From Nocardioides sp. URHA0020 (lineage in GTDB: Bacteria; Actinomycetota; Actinomycetes; Propionibacteriales; Nocardioidaceae), in assembly GCF_000620705.1 (NCBI RefSeq), contig NZ_JIAR01000033.1, forward strand, positions 62,001 through 126,000: a stretch of DNA of 64,000 nucleotides. Reading direction: 5' to 3'. Below the pieces are notes generated by a model that did no database searches, had not been told where the DNA came from, and saw nothing but the letters and a program-made list of their open reading frames with translations. Made by a program: the position numbers and the translations under genes. Positions 44,724 through 54,739 of the stretch are shown here, one piece after another. The first letter of the stretch is position 1. Every line of letters starts with the position of its first letter.

Positions 44724-46226
44724 TCAGCCGGCGGGGGCGAGGGGGGCGGCGGCGTAGAAGTCCTTCGGGGCGGTGGCGCCGGCGCAGGCCCGGTAGCGCT
44801 CGGTGAGGGTCGAGAGGGTGGCGCTGACGTCGGCGTACGCCGGGTCGTCGGCCAGGTTCTGGACCTCGTACGGGTCGCTGTCGCGGTTGTAGAGCTCGGC
44901 ACCGCCGCGTCGGTATTCGACGTAGGTCCACGGGCCGAGGCGGACGCCGCGGTACTGCCAGCGCGCCTGGTCGGCGGCCCAGGAGGCGATCGGCACGACG
45001 CGCACCTGGGCCGGGGCGCTGATCCACGGCAGCAGGTCGACGCCGTCGAGCGGGCGCGGTGGCTCCACGCCGGTGGCGGCGAAGATCGTCGCGACCACGT
45101 CGGGGATGGTGACCGCAGTGGGCACCACCACACCCTGCGGCAGGCCGGGGCCGCGCAGGTAGAGCGGGACCCGGAGCGACTCGTCGTAGTGGAACCGCTT
45201 GCCGTTCATGTTGTGCGGTCCGATGGCGTAGCCGTTGTCGGAGTGGAAGACGATCAGCGTGCGGTCGAGCTGCTTGGTCTTGCGCAGGGTGCGGATCAGC
45301 TTCGCCATCGCACGGTCGAGGCCCCGGGCCGCCTCGATCCGCCGCTGGTAGACGATGTCCAGGGCCCGCTTCTGGAGCGCGTCGAACCGCTTCGCGTTGG
45401 CCGGGGCGTGCGCGGGGACCAGGGCATCGCCGTCCGGGAACGAGCTGGGCAGCAGGGGCAGCGGCACCTTGCGGAAGTAGTTGCGGTCCCGCGGGTGCGG
45501 GACGGTCGTCTCGAACGCAGCCGTCGTGTCCCGGTAGAGCAGCTTGGGGTCCCCCGGACCGGCCGGGCCCCCGGTGTGCGGCGCGACGAAGTTGACCCAC
45601 GCGAACCACGGGCGACCACCCCGGTCGGCGCTGATCATCTCCTGGGCGTGCGCGGTCATCACGTCGGTCGTGTAGCCCTGGGCGCGGGCGATGACGCCGT
45701 TGCAGTTCATCTTCGGGTTGATGAAGTTGTACGTCGACGGGTCGATCGTCGCGCGCCAGTCGGTCCAGCCGGCCGGCAGGTCCTGCTCGGTGCCGTTCTT
45801 GCCGTAGCCGTTGATGTACTTGCCGGTGAAGAGCGTGTCGTAGCCCGCGGCCTGGTGCGCGGTCGCGATCGTGTCCTGGTCGGTGAACGCGGCGTACCCG
45901 CCGCTCGGGCCGGTGATGCTGAGGACGCCATGGTTCTGGGCGTACTGCCCGCTGAGCAGCGACGCCCGCGACGGTGCGCACAGCGGGGTCGGAGCCAGCG
46001 CGTCGGAGAAGGCCACCCCGCCCTTCTCCATCAGGCGGCGCACGCGCGGCAGGTACGGCATGTCGACCGAGGCCAGGTCGTCGACGGTCACCACTAGGAC
46101 GTTCGGCCGCTCGACGGGGAAGTCGTACGCCGGGGTCGGGCTCGCCTCGAGGTCGTCGATGCCGACGACCGATGGCCCGCTCACGGGGAGCATGCCGCGC
46201 AGCTCACCCGTCCGTCGTCGACCCAC
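44724..46226 (-). CDS. Sulfatase (formylglycine type)
   Basis: 500 residues from GTG 46226; ATG 46193 is an alternative, but a TAACCT box lies 6 nt before the GTG. Alkaline-phosphatase-like fold: PNVLVVTVDDLAS with metal-ligand D49/D50, and PLCAPSRASLLSGQY with Cys83 in the C-x-P-S-R formylglycine motif; YTTDVMTAHAQEMI and VFHSDNGYAIGPHNM hold further active-site residues. It would hydrolyse sulfate esters. No signal peptide is visible, so it may be cytosolic or non-classically exported. Substrate unknown. The 5' neighbours are sdh1 genes on the same strand. Confidence 0.9.
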   Translation of the reverse strand: MGRRRTGELRGMLPVSGPSVVGIDDLEASPTPAYDFPVERPNVLVVTVDDLASVDMPYLPRVRRLMEKGGVAFSDALAPTPLCAPSRASLLSGQYAQNHGVLSITGPSGGYAAFTDQDTIATAHQAAGYDTLFTGKYINGYGKNGTEQDLPAGWTDWRATIDPSTYNFINPKMNCNGVIARAQGYTTDVMTAHAQEMISADRGGRPWFAWVNFVAPHTGGPAGPGDPKLLYRDTTAAFETTVPHPRDRNYFRKVPLPLLPSSFPDGDALVPAHAPANAKRFDALQKRALDIVYQRRIEAARGLDRAMAKLIRTLRKTKQLDRTLIVFHSDNGYAIGPHNMNGKRFHYDESLRVPLYLRGPGLPQGVVVPTAVTIPDVVATIFAATGVEPPRPLDGVDLLPWISAPAQVRVVPIASWAADQARWQYRGVRLGPWTYVEYRRGGAELYNRDSDPYEVQNLADDPAYADVSATLSTLTERYRACAGATAPKDFYAAAPLAPAG

Positions 46227-46232
46227 GAACGG

Positions 46233-46238
46233 AGGTTA
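46233..46238 (-). promoter_or_regulatory. -10 box (TAACCT) for the sulfatase gene
   Basis: TAACCT on the minus strand ends 6 nt before GTG 46226 and supports that start over ATG 46193. It lies only 19 bp from the sdhB1 stop. Confidence 0.4.
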
Positions 46239-46256
46239 CTGGATAGAGATACCCAA

Positions 46257-47039
46257 CTAGGGCTGAATCTCGATACGTCCGTCGTTGTCCTTGTTGCGCA
46301 AGCCGATCTTGCTGCCCAGCCAGACGAGCGGGTCGTACTTGCGGTCGACCACGCGCTCCTTCATCGGGATGATCGCGTTGTCGGTGATCTTGATGCCCTC
46401 GGGACACACCTCGGTGCAGCACTTGGTGATGTTGCACATCCCCAGCCCGGCCGCGCCCTGGGCCAGCGCACGGCGGTCATGGGTGTCGAGCGGGTGCATG
46501 TCGAGCTCGGCGTACCGCAGGAAGAACCGCGGCCCGGCGAACGCCGGCTTGTTGTCCTCGTGGTCGCGGACGACGTGGCAGGTGTCCTGGCACAGGAAGC
46601 ACTCGATGCACTTGCGGAACTCCTGCCCGCGCTCGACGTCGATCTGCGCCATCCGGCGCTTGCCGTCGGCGTCGCGCGGCGGGAGCTCGGCGTACGGCAG
46701 CTCCTTGGCCTTCTCGTAGTTGAACGAGACGTCGGTGACTAGGTCGCGGATGACGGGGAAGGTCCGCATCGGGGTGACCGTGATCGTCTCGGTCGGCTCG
46801 AAGTCGGAGAGCCGGGTCATGCACAGCAGCTTGGGGCGGCCGTTGATCTCGGCCGAGCAGGAGCCGCACTTGCCGGCCTTGCAGTTCCACCGGATCGCGA
46901 GGTCACCGGTCTGGGTGGCCTGAAGGCGGTGCAGGGCGTCCAGGACGACCTCGCCCTCGGAGACCTCGACGGTGTAGTCGGCGAGGTCGCCGCCCTCCTG
47001 GTCACCGCGCCAGACGCGCATCTTCAGGTCGTAGCCCAC
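46257..47039 (-). CDS. Succinate dehydrogenase iron-sulfur subunit, Sdh1 type
   Basis: 260 residues from GTG with a GAAGGGA ribosome site. [2Fe-2S] ligands C53, C58, C61 and C73 (NCKAGKCGSC...LLC), then CIECFLCQDTC and CNITKCCTEVCPEG for the two further clusters. It carries electrons from the flavoprotein to quinone. Order anchor-flavoprotein-FeS on one strand equals mycobacterial sdh1 (Rv0249c-Rv0247c by memory). It is separated from its flavoprotein gene by the B3 repeat cluster, an odd position within an operon. Confidence 0.92.
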   Translation of the reverse strand: MGYDLKMRVWRGDQEGGDLADYTVEVSEGEVVLDALHRLQATQTGDLAIRWNCKAGKCGSCSAEINGRPKLLCMTRLSDFEPTETITVTPMRTFPVIRDLVTDVSFNYEKAKELPYAELPPRDADGKRRMAQIDVERGQEFRKCIECFLCQDTCHVVRDHEDNKPAFAGPRFFLRYAELDMHPLDTHDRRALAQGAAGLGMCNITKCCTEVCPEGIKITDNAIIPMKERVVDRKYDPLVWLGSKIGLRNKDNDGRIEIQP

Positions 47040-47057
47040 TGTTGCTTCCCTTCTCCG

Positions 47058-47194
47058 GGTGGTTTCGAGGCTCGCTTCGCTCGCACCTCAACCACCGCGT
47101 TGGCTCTTCGCTCGCACCTCAACCACCGCGTCGGCCCGCTTCGCTCGCACCTCAACCACCGTGTTGGCTCGCTTCGCTCGCACCTCGACCACCG
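47058..47194. repeat. B3 short repeats inside the sdh1 operon
   Basis: Four copies of CGCTTCGCTCGCACCTCAACCACC (slightly varied; split here over about 24 bases) spaced about 30-35 bp, preceded by GGTGGTTTCGAGG. The wording is that of B1/B2 unit ends, but reduced to single arms that can pair as GCGAG.CTCGC-type stems. The cluster fills the whole gap between the flavoprotein stop (47195) and the FeS-subunit leader. It could be a processing or mRNA-stability element, as REP sequences are in enteric operons. Confidence 0.8.
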
Positions 47195-49048
47195 CTACTC
47201 GAAGTACTTCTTGAGCTCGTCCGGCATCACCGGGAGCGGCTTCTCGTGCAGGTCCACCCCGGTGCCGTCGGCGTTCAGCGTGACGACGAGGTTCTTCGTG
47301 CCCCAGACCTCGTGGTCGGTCTTCGGGAAGTCGTCGCGCGTGTGGCCGCCGCGCGACTCCTCGCGCGCCAGGGCCGCCTTGGCGATGGCCTCGGAGACGA
47401 TCAGCATGTTGCGCAGGTCGATCGCGAGGTGCCAGCCGGGGTTGTACTGCCGGTGCCCCTCGACGACCATCGTCTGCGCCCGCACCTTGAACGCCTCGAT
47501 CTCCCGCAGCGACTCCTCGAGCTCGGGGCCGGTGCGGATGATGCCGACGAGGTCGTTCATGGACTGCTGCAGGTCGTGCTGGATCGTGTAGGGGTTCTCG
47601 CCGCCTTCGACCTCCAACGGCGCGAGCGCGCTCGCCTTCGCCGTGTCGATGTCGGCCTGGTCGACCGACGGGCGGGCATCGCCGAGCGAGGCCGCGTACG
47701 CCGAGGCCGCCTCCCCCGCGCGCTTGCCGAAGACCAGCAGGTCACCGAGCGAGTTGCCACCGAGCCGGTTGGACCCGTGCATGCCGCCCGAGCACTCCCC
47801 GACGGCGTACAGCCCGGTCACCGCGCTCTCCTGGGTGTCCGCGTCGACCTCGACGCCACCCATCACGTAGTGGCAGGTCGGCCCGATCTCCATCGGCTCC
47901 GCGGTGATGTCGACGTCCGCCAGCTCCTTGAACTGGTGGTACATCGAGGGCAGCCGCTTGCGGATGAACTCCGGCGTACGGCGTGACGCGATGTCGAGGA
48001 AGATGCCACCGTGCGGTGATCCGCGGCCGGCCTTGATCTCGGAGTTGATCGCCCGGGCGACCTCGTCGCGCGGCAGGAGCTCAGGCGGGCGCCGGTTGTT
48101 CTTCTTGTCGTCGTACCACCGGTCGGCCTCCTCGATCGTGTCGGCCGTCTCCGCCTTGAAGAACTCCGGGATGTAGTCGAACATGAAGCGCTTGCCCTCG
48201 GAGTTGCGCAGGATGCCACCGTCGCCGCGCACCGACTCGGTGACCAGCAGCCCCTTCACCGACGGCGGCCAGACCATGCCCGTCGGGTGGAACTGCACGA
48301 ACTCCATGTTGATCAGGGCGGCTCCGGCGCGCATCGCCAGCGCGTGGCCGTCTCCCGTGTACTCCCAGGAGTTCGAGGTCACCTTGAAGGACTTGCCGAT
48401 CCCGCCGGTCGCGAGGATCACGGTGGGGGCGTCGAAGGTGATGAAGCGGCCGGACTCGCGCCAGTAGCCGATGGCGCCGGCGATCGTGTCGCCGTCCTTG
48501 AGCAGGTCGGTGACGGTGCACTCCATGAACACGTCGATGCCGAGCTGCACGGTGCGCTGCTGGAGGGTGCGGATCATCTCCAGGCCCGTGCGGTCACCGA
48601 CGTGAGCGAGGCGGGCGTACTTGTGGCCGCCGAAGTCGCGCTGCGAGATCAGCCCGTCCTCGGTGCGGTCGAAGAGCGCACCCCAGTCCTCGAGCTCCTG
48701 CACCCGCTCGGGCGCCTCCTGGGCGTGCAGCTGGGCCATCCGCCAGTTGTTCAGCATCTTGCCGCCGCGCATGGTGTCGCGGAAGTGCACCTCCCAGTTG
48801 TCCTCGGGCCAGCGGTTGCCCATGGCCGCGGCGATGCCGCCCTCGGCCATCACCGTGTGCGCCTTGCCGAGCAGCGACTTGCAGACGACCGCCGTGCGGG
48901 CGCCGGCCTCGTGCGCGGCGATCGCGGCGCGCAGGCCCGCGCCGCCCGCGCCGACCACGACGACGTCGTACGTGTGCCGCTCCATGCCGCCCTCGCTGGA
49001 GCCGGACATCTCGTTACCGGTCATCGGGTGCCGGGTGCTGTCGGCCAT
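47195..49048 (-). CDS. Succinate dehydrogenase/fumarate reductase flavoprotein, Sdh1 type
   Basis: 617 residues. FAD Rossmann motif VVVVGAGGAGLRAA (GAGGAG at 33-38), covalent-FAD His candidate H64 in GKAHTVMAEGG, substrate residues in VQFHPTGMVWPP and SVRGDGGILRNSEGKRF, and GSNRLGGNSLGDLLVFG near the capping domain. It oxidises succinate to fumarate at the membrane. The KAHTVMAEGG rather than HSxAAQGG wording separates it from the second enzyme at 51.9 kb. It directly follows the anchor gene (stop and start adjacent) and precedes repeat cluster B3. Confidence 0.93.
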   Translation of the reverse strand: MADSTRHPMTGNEMSGSSEGGMERHTYDVVVVGAGGAGLRAAIAAHEAGARTAVVCKSLLGKAHTVMAEGGIAAAMGNRWPEDNWEVHFRDTMRGGKMLNNWRMAQLHAQEAPERVQELEDWGALFDRTEDGLISQRDFGGHKYARLAHVGDRTGLEMIRTLQQRTVQLGIDVFMECTVTDLLKDGDTIAGAIGYWRESGRFITFDAPTVILATGGIGKSFKVTSNSWEYTGDGHALAMRAGAALINMEFVQFHPTGMVWPPSVKGLLVTESVRGDGGILRNSEGKRFMFDYIPEFFKAETADTIEEADRWYDDKKNNRRPPELLPRDEVARAINSEIKAGRGSPHGGIFLDIASRRTPEFIRKRLPSMYHQFKELADVDITAEPMEIGPTCHYVMGGVEVDADTQESAVTGLYAVGECSGGMHGSNRLGGNSLGDLLVFGKRAGEAASAYAASLGDARPSVDQADIDTAKASALAPLEVEGGENPYTIQHDLQQSMNDLVGIIRTGPELEESLREIEAFKVRAQTMVVEGHRQYNPGWHLAIDLRNMLIVSEAIAKAALAREESRGGHTRDDFPKTDHEVWGTKNLVVTLNADGTGVDLHEKPLPVMPDELKKYFE

Positions 49049-49852
49049 CTAGAAGAACCTCACGTCGTCGATGGTCCCGGTCGCCAGCAGGTAGATGTAG
49101 AAGTCGACGATGGCGATCGAGAAGAGCGAGTACCACGCGAAGGCGGCGTGCCGGGCGTTCAGCTTCGACACGAGCGTCCAGGCCCTGTAGCGGACCGGGT
49201 GCTTGGAGAAGTGCCGCAGGCGGCCGCCCACGATGTGGCGGCAGGAGTGGCAGCCCAGCGTGTATCCCCAGATGAGCACCACGTTGATCAGCATGAGCAG
49301 CGTGCCGAGCCCCATGTGGATGCCGTCGGACTCGCCCTCCGCGGGGCCGAACGCGAGCACCACGTCGTACGTCAGAATCAGCGCGACCGCGACGGCGGCG
49401 TACCAGAACCAGCGGTGGACGTTCTGGAAGATCAGCGGGAAGCGGGTCTCGCCGGTGTACTTCGTGTGGGGCTCGCCGACCGCGCAGGCCGGCGGCGACA
49501 GCCAAAACGCGCGGTAGTAGGCCTTGCGGTAGTAGTAGCAGCTCATCCGGAAGCCCAGCGGGAAGATCAGGATGATCAGCGCCGGCGACAGGCTCCACCA
49601 GCTGAAGGGCTGCCCGAAGTCCGAGGACCCCGCGACGCAGGAGTCGCTGAGGCAGGGCGAGTAGAAGGGCGAGAGGTACGGCTCGGAGAAGTAGTTGTCT
49701 CCCGAGAAGGCCCGCCAGGTCGCGTAGACGATGAAGGCCGCGAAGACCACGAAGGTCGTCGCCGGATAGAGCCACCATCTGTCGGTGCGAAGCGTCTTCG
49801 CGTCGATCCGGGCTCTCGTGGGCCCGTTCACACCCGTCAGATCTGTCGCCAT
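49049..49852 (-). CDS. Sdh1 membrane anchor subunit
   Basis: 267 residues from ATG 49852 with a GGAGG site upstream. Five hydrophobic helices (about 31-48, 87-105, 150-168, 180-198 and 233-257). Context and order identify it as the SdhC-like quinone-binding anchor of a mycobacterial-type Sdh1. It has the cluster GCHSCRH (C201, H202, C204, H206) next to helix 4, and a second Cys pair between helices 1 and 2 (C67, C72). Sdh1 of mycobacteria is reported to hold a membrane-embedded Rieske-type [2Fe-2S] cluster; CHSCRH is a candidate ligand set here, by inference. It is unlike the SdhC at 51.1 kb. Confidence 0.82.
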   Translation of the reverse strand: MATDLTGVNGPTRARIDAKTLRTDRWWLYPATTFVVFAAFIVYATWRAFSGDNYFSEPYLSPFYSPCLSDSCVAGSSDFGQPFSWWSLSPALIILIFPLGFRMSCYYYRKAYYRAFWLSPPACAVGEPHTKYTGETRFPLIFQNVHRWFWYAAVAVALILTYDVVLAFGPAEGESDGIHMGLGTLLMLINVVLIWGYTLGCHSCRHIVGGRLRHFSKHPVRYRAWTLVSKLNARHAAFAWYSLFSIAIVDFYIYLLATGTIDDVRFF

Positions 49853-49903
49853 CCGCAGCCTCCGGTCGTGGTCGTGCAGTGAGTCTGCACACTTCGCGCC
49901 GGA

Positions 49904-49919
49904 TGTGAAAGGGCCCACA
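49904..49919 (-). promoter_or_regulatory. Candidate Crp/GlxR-type operator upstream of sdh1
   Basis: TGTGAAAGGGCCCACA matches the cAMP-receptor consensus TGTGA-N6-TCACA at 9 of 10 fixed positions. It lies 52 bp before the anchor gene start, in the divergent gap with the glycosyltransferase. Corynebacterial sdh is known to be controlled by GlxR, which makes the site plausible. No CRP-type gene is in the window. Confidence 0.4.
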
Positions 49920-50023
49920 CCGAGATTGCGAGAACGTGTTCCACCTGCGTGGTGGGGGCTCGGTTCATCCGACATCTGCCTGGCGGCAGCCCGTCGGCCA
50001 CCTCTCCCGGTCACCCTGGCCGC

Positions 50024-51082
50024 ATGCGGATCACCCTCGTGACCGAGACGTTCTTCCCCGCGGTCGACGGCACGACCACCACCGTGAAGGCGGTCGTGGA
50101 CCGGCTGGTCGACACCGGTCACGCGGTGCAGCTGGTCGCACCGGGGCCCGGGCTGACGACGTACCGCGGCTGCCCGGTCGCCCGGATCCGGACGCTGGAC
50201 CGGCCCGGGGCGCAGGTCCGCGACGCGCTGACGTCGTTCCGGCCCGACGTGGTGCACGTGACCTCTCCGGCCACCGTCGGGCGCAAGGCGCTCAAGCACG
50301 CCGAGCGGCTCGGCATCCCGAGCCTGGTGGTCGAGCAGTCACCGCTGCTCGACGTCGCCGCCGACTACTGGCGCACCCGCGTCGGGGAGCGTGCAGCGAC
50401 CACGCTGGTCACCTCGCGCTGGATGCTCGACCGGGTCATCGAGCTCGGTGGCGCGCCCCGGCTCTGGACTCCCGGGGTCGACACCTCCGCCTTCACCCCG
50501 GCGCTGCGTGACGGCTGGCTGCACGACCGCTGGTCGCGGGCGCGGACCCTGCCCCGGCCGCTGGTGGTCGTCGGGTACGTCGGCAGCCTGCGCAACCGGC
50601 ACGACGTACGCCGCCTCGTCGAGCTCGCCCAGGTCCCCGGCATCCGGCCGGTGATCGTGGGCGACGGTCCGCAGCGAGGCTGGCTGGAGGCGCGCCTCCC
50701 GGGCGCCAAGCTCACCGGCAGCCTGAGCACGGGCGACCTGGCCGCGGTGCTGCCGACCTTCGACCTGCTGGTGCACCCGGGCACCCGCGAGACCTGCTGC
50801 CACGCGCTGCGCGAGGCTGCGGCGTCAGGGGTGCCGGTGGTCGCGCCGCGCTCGGGCGGCGCCCCCGACGTCGTACGCCACCTCGAGACCGGGCTGCTGT
50901 ACGACGACGCGCGCCGCTTCGGCCTGCGCGACGCGGTCGACGCCCTGGCCGCGGACCGCAGCCGGGGGCTGCTCGGCGTACGCGCCCGCGACCTGGCGTC
51001 CCGCTCCTGGCCGGACGCCGTCGACGAGCTGGTCGAGCACCACTACCGGCCGGTGGTCGCACGCGAGGCCAGGGTCGGCTAA
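50024..51082 (+). CDS. GT4-type glycosyltransferase
   Basis: 352 residues from ATG 50024. GT-B fold: N-terminal RITLVTETFFPAVDGTTTTV with the glycine/threonine acceptor loop, FRPDVVHVTSPATVGRKAL, and C-terminal VGYVGSLRNRHDVRRL, GDGPQRGWLEARL, and HPGTRETCCHALREAAASGVPVV with the E-x7-E-like donor motif. It probably transfers mannose or another sugar to a lipid or glycan at the membrane, as related mycobacterial enzymes do. It stands alone between the two sdh operons and seems unrelated to them. Confidence 0.88.
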   Translation: MRITLVTETFFPAVDGTTTTVKAVVDRLVDTGHAVQLVAPGPGLTTYRGCPVARIRTLDRPGAQVRDALTSFRPDVVHVTSPATVGRKALKHAERLGIPSLVVEQSPLLDVAADYWRTRVGERAATTLVTSRWMLDRVIELGGAPRLWTPGVDTSAFTPALRDGWLHDRWSRARTLPRPLVVVGYVGSLRNRHDVRRLVELAQVPGIRPVIVGDGPQRGWLEARLPGAKLTGSLSTGDLAAVLPTFDLLVHPGTRETCCHALREAAASGVPVVAPRSGGAPDVVRHLETGLLYDDARRFGLRDAVDALAADRSRGLLGVRARDLASRSWPDAVDELVEHHYRPVVAREARVG

Positions 51083-51139
51083 CCGGATGTAAGTCACATC
51101 CCCTGCGGTCCCCAGTACCGAACGCGGGAGGTAGCGTGG

Positions 51140-51847
51140 TTGATCGTGGCAACGACGACCCTGGTCAGGGGAGCGCGAGCATCGCGCTCGACCATCACCC
51201 TCAAGCTCCTGATGGCCGTCAGCGGCATCATCTTCATCGGGTTCGTGCTCCTGCACATGTACGGCAACCTCAAGGCCTTCTCCGGCCATGACGCCTACAA
51301 CGAGTACGCAGAGCACCTCCGCATCCTCGGGGAGCCGATGCTCCCGCGCGAGGGGGCGCTCTGGATCATCCGGTCCGTCCTGATCGTGTCGCTGGTCGTG
51401 CACGTCGCCTCGGCGGCCGCGCTCTGGAAGCGCGCCCGACGGGCCCGCCGCACCCAGTACGTGATGAAGAAGAACAACGCCTCGAGCCTCTCCTCGCGCA
51501 CCATGCGCTGGGGCGGGCTGACGCTGCTGCTCTTCATCATCTGGCACCTCGTCAACTTCACCATCGGCAAGGTCAACGTGTCGGGTGGCGCGACCAACGA
51601 CCCGTACAACCTGCTCGTCGACACCTTCGACACGTGGTGGATGACGCTGATCTACCTCGCCGCGATGCTGACCCTGGCCATGCACCTGCACCACGGGGTG
51701 TGGAGCTCGGCGCAGACCCTCGGCCTCACCAACAACACCCGCGCCCGTCGCAACGCGAAGACCCTCGGCTGGATCGTCGCCGTCGTCATCGCCGGCGGGT
51801 TCTCGCTCGTCCCGATCTTCGTCCTCGCCGGCGTCATCACCAAGTAG
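51140..51847 (+). CDS. sdhC: Succinate dehydrogenase cytochrome b subunit
   Basis: 235 residues. TTG 51140 is chosen because GGGAGG lies 8 nt upstream; GTG 51146 is an alternative. Five TM helices (TLKLLMAVSGIIFIGFVLLH, WIIRSVLIVSLVVHVASAAA, WGGLTLLLFIIWHLVNF, WMTLIYLAAMLTLAMHLHHG and TLGWIVAVVIAGGFSLVPIF), the fused SdhCD form of Bacillus- and Corynebacterium-type enzymes. His in LLHMYG, HVASAA, WHLVNF and MHLHHG are candidate heme b ligands. It anchors SdhAB and reduces menaquinone. A GATGT-AAGTC-ACATC dyad at 51086-51100 may be an operator. sdhA begins 18 bp downstream. Confidence 0.93.
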   Translation: MIVATTTLVRGARASRSTITLKLLMAVSGIIFIGFVLLHMYGNLKAFSGHDAYNEYAEHLRILGEPMLPREGALWIIRSVLIVSLVVHVASAAALWKRARRARRTQYVMKKNNASSLSSRTMRWGGLTLLLFIIWHLVNFTIGKVNVSGGATNDPYNLLVDTFDTWWMTLIYLAAMLTLAMHLHHGVWSSAQTLGLTNNTRARRNAKTLGWIVAVVIAGGFSLVPIFVLAGVITK

Positions 51848-51865
51848 CCAAGGGGTTTTGCGCAC

Positions 51866-53892
<2,027 letters not shown>

Positions 53893-53893
<1 letters not shown>

Positions 53894-54636
53894 TGAAGGT
53901 GACTCTCAAGATCTGGCGCCAGCCGGACGCCGCGTCGAAGGGCGCGATGCACACCTATGAGCTCGACGGGGTCTCCGAGGACATGTCGTTCCTCGAGATG
54001 CTCGACGTGCTCAACGAGCAGCTCAACGGCAAGGGCGAGGACCCGGTCGCGTTCGACTCCGACTGTCGCGAGGGCATCTGCGGCATGTGTGGGCTGATGA
54101 TCAACGGCGAGGCCCACGGCCCCGAGGTCACCACCACCTGCCAGCTGCACATGCGGTCCTTCAAGGACGGCGACGAGATCGTGATCGAGCCCTGGCGCGC
54201 CGACGCGTTCCCGGTGGTCAAGGACCTGGTCGTCGACCGTGGCGCCCTCGACCGGATCATCCAGGCCGGCGGCTACATCTCGGTCAACACCGGCTCCGCC
54301 CCCGAGGCCCACTCCGTGCCGGTCCCCCGCGACGACGCGCTCCGCGCCTTCAACGTGGCGACCTGCATCGGCTGCGGCGCCTGCGTGGCGGCCTGCCCGA
54401 ACGGCTCCGCGTCGCTCTTCATGGGCGCCAAGATCACGCACCTCGGCGAGCTGCCGCAGGGCCAGCCCGAGCGCGACACCCGCGTCGTCGACATGGTCGC
54501 CCAGCACGACCACGAGGGCTTCGGTGGCTGCACCAACATCGGGGAGTGCACCGCCGCCTGCCCCAAGGAGATCCCGCTCGACGTGATCTCCCGCCTCAAC
54601 TGGGACCTGCACCAGGCCATGCGCCACGGCCACTGA
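53893..54636 (+). CDS. sdhB: Succinate dehydrogenase iron-sulfur subunit
   Basis: 247 residues. [2Fe-2S] ligands C58, C63, C66 and C83 ([10 protein letters not shown] ... TTTC), then [14 protein letters not shown] for the [4Fe-4S] cluster and [15 protein letters not shown] for the [3Fe-4S] cluster. Transfers electrons from SdhA to the membrane subunit. It is the last gene of sdhCAB, and a perfect 20-bp hairpin follows its stop by 14 nt. Confidence 0.96.
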
Positions 54637-54650
54637 GCCGGACCCGACGA

Positions 54651-54697
54651 CGAGTCGGCGCCAGATTGCACCGCGAGTGCAATCTGGCGCCGACTCG
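54651..54697. terminator. Perfect 20-bp hairpin, bidirectional terminator
   Basis: Arms 54651-54670 (CGAGTCGGCGCCAGATTGCA) and 54678-54697 are perfectly complementary over 20 bp with a CCGCGAG loop. It lies between the convergent sdhB and FtsX-type permease stops. Unrelated to the A and B repeats. Its perfection suggests selection, either as a terminator or as a protein-binding site. Confidence 0.8.
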
Positions 54698-54739
54698 GTG
54701 ATTTCGGGTCGTGAGCGGCTCGGTGCCGTCGGGATCCGG

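Noticed and set aside
49932-49941. GAACGTGTTC dyad as a KstR-type operator
   Set aside because: The required flanking T/A positions are only partly met and neither neighbour is a steroid or lipid gene.
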